NCBI GenBank assembly: GCA_025055355.1
Contig: JANWYM010000180.1
Coordinates: forward strand, 1-7,753
Source of the DNA: Abditibacteriales bacterium
GTDB taxonomy: Bacteria > Armatimonadota > Abditibacteriia > Abditibacteriales > JANWYM01
DNA: 7,753 bases
Direction: 5' to 3'
Made by a program: the position numbers and the translations under genes. Numbering within the stretch: the first letter of the stretch is position 1; each line of letters opens with the position of its first letter. The notes below the pieces were generated by a model that saw nothing but the letters and a program-made list of their open reading frames with translations, was not told where the DNA came from and searched no databases. Shown in pieces: positions 5,340 to 7,753 of this stretch.

Positions 5340-7424
5340 ATGCGCCGTATTCGTCAAAGCCGATGGAGTCGTTGGCTTGCCTGCGTCGTGGTGATGGCGT
5401 TCCTCGCGCCCACCACATTTTTCCCTGTGCCATGGATGAGAACTGCCTTCGCGCAGACCGCCCCCCCCAACCGCGTCGGGCGCGCCGTTGTGCTTGATTT
5501 CGAGGTGAAAGAGGACGTCCACGCTACGCGCCTCACGGAACTGGCGCTGGGGCGCCACGCCGCCAACGCTCTGACGCTGGCGCTGTCAGCAATAGGACGC
5601 TACGAAGTGGTGCCGCGCTCCGACGTGGAGGACGCCCTGCGGAGCATATCCGACAACGTTTTGTCCCCTAACAAAGCCACGCAACTCAAGTTAGCCTCGT
5701 GGCCAACGGTGCGCGCGCAGTCCGTGTTTACCGGGCGCATCGTGGAGTTGAAGGTCGGAGACCAACCGGCGCAGGCGCAGGTCACTCTCGAGGTGCTGGA
5801 GCGCGACGTGCTCACGGGCGAGTTCGTCAACGCCGTGCGCGTCACGGATGCTTCCCTGCCTAAGTTGGGACGCGTCAGGGGAGATAAACTCATTCTGGAG
5901 GCGCTGCACCGGGCTGCTTACCGCGCCGTCAACGAAATGCAAGCGCGCCGCCCTCTGCAAGGACATATTACGCAACTTCCTGCCGCTGACACCGTTCTCA
6001 TCAACATCGGGGCGCATCAAGGCGTGCAAATTGGGCAGCGTTTCGCCGTCCTGCGGGGGACGGACGATGCCCAGTTTATTGGCGTGGCGGAGGTTACGCA
6101 GTTGTCCAGGGATTCCGCTGTGGCGCATGTGGCGCCGGTAGAGGGCAGTGGCGGCTTGCGATTGGGTGACCGGGTGCGACAGATATACGCAGGTGCGCCC
6201 GTTGGCGTCCCGCCCACCGGTAGTGGCACCGGAGGTGGCCGAACCGATGGGGGTGGCGGTGGTGGTGGAATTGGACAGGCAGGGGGATTCGTCGCTGGCT
6301 TACTGCTCCTCGGGCTGCTTGTCGGAGGCATTGGCAGATCCCAAAAAGGCGGGGCGAGTGCGGCAGCCGTGGAAAACGTCAGTGCCGCCGCCGCCAGCGT
6401 GGGGAACGGCAACCTCGTGCGATGGTCGCAGTCAGGCGCGTTCTCCAGCGTGGATATTGTCGGCTATTTCATCCACCGCTCCAACTTCCCTGGCTTTGCC
6501 CCCAGCGTCGTGAACACGATTGACTTCGTTCCTGGCCCTCAGCGGCAATATCTCGACGCGCCAGGCGACTACGAGACCGAAGTGGATATTACCGTTGATG
6601 ACGACCAAACCGAAATGGGACGGTTGCAGTTGGATATAACCGTCACTCCGATCACTGGCGGCACCATCCCGCCCTCGACAGGCAACCTTCCCCCGCCGGG
6701 TGTTAAGACAGAAGATATGACGGTCACCGCTGTGCATACCGGCCCGGCGGTGGGCGTGCAGCAGTTCTACGCCGTCACGCGCATTGTGCGCGCCCCGCGC
6801 GACCTTCCGCCCTCGGGCACCACAGGAGGAGGCACGGGCGGAGGCGGCGGGCAGACGATCCCACCCGGCGTCATCGCCAGCCGCGCCGGTGGCGTGTCGG
6901 GTGGCGCAACGGCTCTGGCGCCTGTAGTGCTCATCAGTCCCCCTGCGGGCAGCGCCGACGTGGCGTTCCAGAACGTGACCTTTGAATGGCAACCCACTAT
7001 CGGGGCGGACGAATATCAGATTCAGGTCAGCGTTGACCCCTCCTTCCCGCCCAACAACCGCTTCGCCAGTCAGGTCATCCGCGACACGCGGCAGGGTGTC
7101 ACGCTTAGCCAAACCTTCACTAACCTCATCGTTCCCGGTGCCGCGCTCAACATCGCTATCTACTGGCGGGTGGGGGCGAGAAACTCCCGCGACCCCGTGC
7201 GACCGCAGGGAATCACCACCTCCAACGATGATGGCTTCGTCTTCTCCCTCCCGCAGACCTTCTCCCTGCGCGAACAACCCCCGCAGCCCCCGCAGAGACA
7301 GCGGACATTGAGCGCAGACGGCTTGAATGCCGATGGAGGAACGCCCCATGTCACTCCCCGCAAGGAGCGGAAGAATCACGACCAACTCCATAGAAGAGAA
7401 AATCGTCGCGACCGCAAGCGATAG
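5340..7424 (+). CDS. Tandem paralogue: CsgG/LpoB-fold + FlgT-C + hydrophobic segment + FN3-like domains
   Basis: A 694-residue protein. Residues 1-38 are a signal peptide (basic MRRIRQSRWSR, then a hydrophobic core, ending AFA/QT), with no lipobox. Residues 48 to about 195 repeat the previous gene's N-domain (AVVLDFEV, RYEVVPRSDVEDAL, SVFTGRIVEL, LHRAAYRAVNEM), and 204-285 repeat its C-domain (LINIGAHQGVQIGQRFAV, GDRVRQIYA). New here: a Gly-rich linker, then a 15-residue hydrophobic stretch at 317-331 (FVAGLLLLGLLVGGI) followed by RSQKGG; an FN3-like region at about 347-490 (NLVRWSQSG, VDIVGYFIHRS, QFYAVTRIV) with a Pro/Gly-rich insertion; another Gly-rich linker; and a second FN3-like domain at about 527-640 (PPAGSADV, VTFEWQP, ADEYQIQVS, IYWRVGA). 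FN3 modules usually bind proteins or polysaccharides outside the cytoplasm. Probable role: an envelope-spanning scaffold working with its smaller paralogue. The last 26 or so residues are Arg/Lys/His-rich and overlap a possible small ORF. Confidence 0.87.
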   Translation: MRRIRQSRWSRWLACVVVMAFLAPTTFFPVPWMRTAFAQTAPPNRVGRAVVLDFEVKEDVHATRLTELALGRHAANALTLALSAIGRYEVVPRSDVEDALRSISDNVLSPNKATQLKLASWPTVRAQSVFTGRIVELKVGDQPAQAQVTLEVLERDVLTGEFVNAVRVTDASLPKLGRVRGDKLILEALHRAAYRAVNEMQARRPLQGHITQLPAADTVLINIGAHQGVQIGQRFAVLRGTDDAQFIGVAEVTQLSRDSAVAHVAPVEGSGGLRLGDRVRQIYAGAPVGVPPTGSGTGGGRTDGGGGGGGIGQAGGFVAGLLLLGLLVGGIGRSQKGGASAAAVENVSAAAASVGNGNLVRWSQSGAFSSVDIVGYFIHRSNFPGFAPSVVNTIDFVPGPQRQYLDAPGDYETEVDITVDDDQTEMGRLQLDITVTPITGGTIPPSTGNLPPPGVKTEDMTVTAVHTGPAVGVQQFYAVTRIVRAPRDLPPSGTTGGGTGGGGGQTIPPGVIASRAGGVSGGATALAPVVLISPPAGSADVAFQNVTFEWQPTIGADEYQIQVSVDPSFPPNNRFASQVIRDTRQGVTLSQTFTNLIVPGAALNIAIYWRVGARNSRDPVRPQGITTSNDDGFVFSLPQTFSLREQPPQPPQRQRTLSADGLNADGGTPHVTPRKERKNHDQLHRRENRRDRKR
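6288..6332 (+). other. Internal hydrophobic segment of the paralogue (putative membrane span)
   Basis: Residues 317-331 are almost all Leu/Val/Gly/Ala/Phe/Ile, flanked by a Gly-rich linker before and RSQKGG after. The length is short but adequate for a membrane span, and the G-x-x-x-x-G spacing suits helix packing. Together with the cleavable signal peptide it would place the N-terminal domains and FN3-like domains on opposite sides of a membrane. Confidence 0.55.
7335..7340 (+). promoter_or_regulatory. RBS (GGAGGA) of a possible small ORF
   Basis: GGAGGA lies 7 nt upstream of ATG 7348 inside the end of the preceding gene. The spacing is ideal for initiation, which is the main reason for considering the small ORF real. 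Confidence 0.45.
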
Positions 7425-7446
7425 CACGGAGGAGGACGCACCGTGA
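7348..7446 (+). CDS. Possible 32-residue small protein, overlapping both neighbours
   Basis: ATG 7348 opens a 32-codon frame different from that of the preceding gene, which it overlaps until 7424. It starts MSLPARSGRITTNSIEEKIV, is acidic at its end (STEEDAP) and stops with TGA at 7444-7446, so stop and next start share GTGA (7443-7446). Evidence for translation: a well-placed GGAGGA and the tight stop/start overlap typical of translational coupling. Against: the length is very short and there is no recognisable domain. The alternative is chance: the Arg/Lys-rich tail of the upstream gene is then the real product of this stretch. It could also mark an old frameshift that lengthened the upstream gene. 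Confidence 0.35.
   Translation: MSLPARSGRITTNSIEEKIVATASDSTEEDAP
7428..7436 (+). promoter_or_regulatory. Strong RBS (GGAGGAGGA) before GTG 7443
   Basis: Nine purines matching the anti-Shine-Dalgarno sequence end 6 nt before GTG 7443 and begin 3 nt after the upstream stop. This favours GTG 7443 as the start of the last gene. Confidence 0.75.
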
Positions 7447-7753
7447 AACGACACCATAAGCCAAAGACGCCACAAACTAACGACACCACAGGACAAAGAG
7501 GCCATTGCACAATGAGACCCCAGGGCAAAGAGACCACGGGTCATTGGTCGCTCGTCCCCTGGTCACTCGTCCTATGCACCCTCATCATTGCCCCCGCCGG
7601 GGCGCAGACGGCGCGGCGCATCAACCGCTGTCGCACTAATGAAATCACCATTGCCACGCTCCAGCGATACGGCGTGGACATCCGCCGCTCCCCCGTCAAA
7701 CGTCAGACAGGGCGCGGCTACCCGCGCGGCACCATCGGGACCAGTTTGATGCC
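7443..7753 (+). CDS. Secreted protein of unknown function, 3'-truncated
   Basis: 103 codons are visible from GTG 7443 and the frame is open at the right edge. Residues about 35-54 form a signal-peptide core (HWSLVPWSLVLCTLIIAPAG) ending AGA/QT, the same Ala-x-Ala/Gln-Thr junction as in the previous gene. The 34 polar residues before it (Lys, His, Gln, Thr-rich) are unusually long for an n-region. ATG 7512, in frame, would give a normal 31-residue signal peptide but has only a weak GAGG (7498-7501) upstream. The mature part begins RRINRCRTNEITIATLQRYG and is basic, with no domain I recognise. The 18-nt gap to the preceding stop and same-strand arrangement suggest co-transcription. The Cys in LVLC is not a lipobox: position -1 is Leu and hydrophobic residues follow. 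Confidence 0.75.
   Translation, partial: MKRHHKPKTPQTNDTTGQRGHCTMRPQGKETTGHWSLVPWSLVLCTLIIAPAGAQTARRINRCRTNEITIATLQRYGVDIRRSPVKRQTGRGYPRGTIGTSLM
7485..7535 (+). repeat. Imperfect 19-bp direct repeat in the 5' coding region
   Basis: accacaggacaaagaggcc (7485-7503) and accccagggcaaagagacc (7517-7535) agree at 16 of 19 positions, 32 bp apart. They flank ATG 7512 and lie directly before the 7-bp repeat, making the whole 5' end of this gene low-complexity. Confidence 0.6.
7539..7573 (+). repeat. 7-bp-period GTC repeat inside a signal peptide
   Basis: GTC recurs at 7540, 7547, 7554, 7562 and 7569 (steps 7, 7, 8, 7) in units such as ggtcatt, ggtcgct, ggtcact. As in the first CsgG/FlgT-like gene, the repeat encodes the hydrophobic core of a signal peptide (SLVPWSLVL). 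Confidence 0.75.

Noticed and set aside
5382..5384. Cys 15 of the second paralogue as a lipoprotein cysteine
   Set aside because: The preceding WLA does not fit a lipobox, and the hydrophobic core continues after the Cys, ending in a regular AFA/Q cleavage site.
6432..7544. 370-codon open frame on the minus strand
   Set aside because: It runs antisense across the FN3-like region, past the upstream gene's stop and into the next gene; the plus-strand frames have clear domains and ribosome sites, this one has neither.

Overview
The window reads as one collinear, plus-strand block of exported-protein genes from a moderately GC-rich (about 60% by eye) diderm bacterium. Shine-Dalgarno sites are strong and purine-rich, GTG starts are in use, and three consecutive products begin with Sec-type signal peptides ending in Ala-x-Ala/Gln. 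The mix of long Ig-like repeat proteins carrying an 'LYNDANGNG'-type loop, FlgD-like C-terminal domains and low-complexity spacers made of 7- or 8-base units suggests an uncultured or thermophilic lineage such as Armatimonadota. That placement is an impression, not a result, and nothing in the window is a phylogenetic marker.

Layout: (1) 2-4108 is the 3' part of a very large surface or secreted protein. The frame is open to the left edge, so its true start lies outside. It has five complete and one partial Ig-like repeats of about 150-160 residues, each with an EF-hand-like loop, then two beta-rich modules and a FlgD/sorting-type C-terminal Ig domain. (2) 4112-4221 is a spacer made almost wholly of 8-bp repeats, in one orientation and then the other. 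(3) 4240-5154 encodes a periplasmic CsgG/LpoB-fold plus FlgT-C-like protein. (4) 5155-5339 is a second spacer with a degenerate relative of the same octamer array, then a strong ribosome binding site. (5) 5340-7424 encodes a longer tandem paralogue of the previous protein, extended by glycine linkers, a hydrophobic segment and two fibronectin-III-like domains. (6) 7348-7446 is a possible 32-residue ORF, overlapping the end of that gene and ending in a GTGA overlap with the next start. (7) 7443-7753 is the 5' end of another secreted protein, cut by the window edge.

Working together (inference): the tandem CsgG/FlgT-like proteins could act in the periplasm or at the outer membrane, in export or anchoring of surface material, and the giant repeat protein is the obvious candidate client. 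Neither has a lipobox, which separates them from true CsgG. The features with most novelty are the paired octamer arrays in both spacers and the signal-peptide hydrophobic cores of two genes being encoded by 7-bp tandem repeats.
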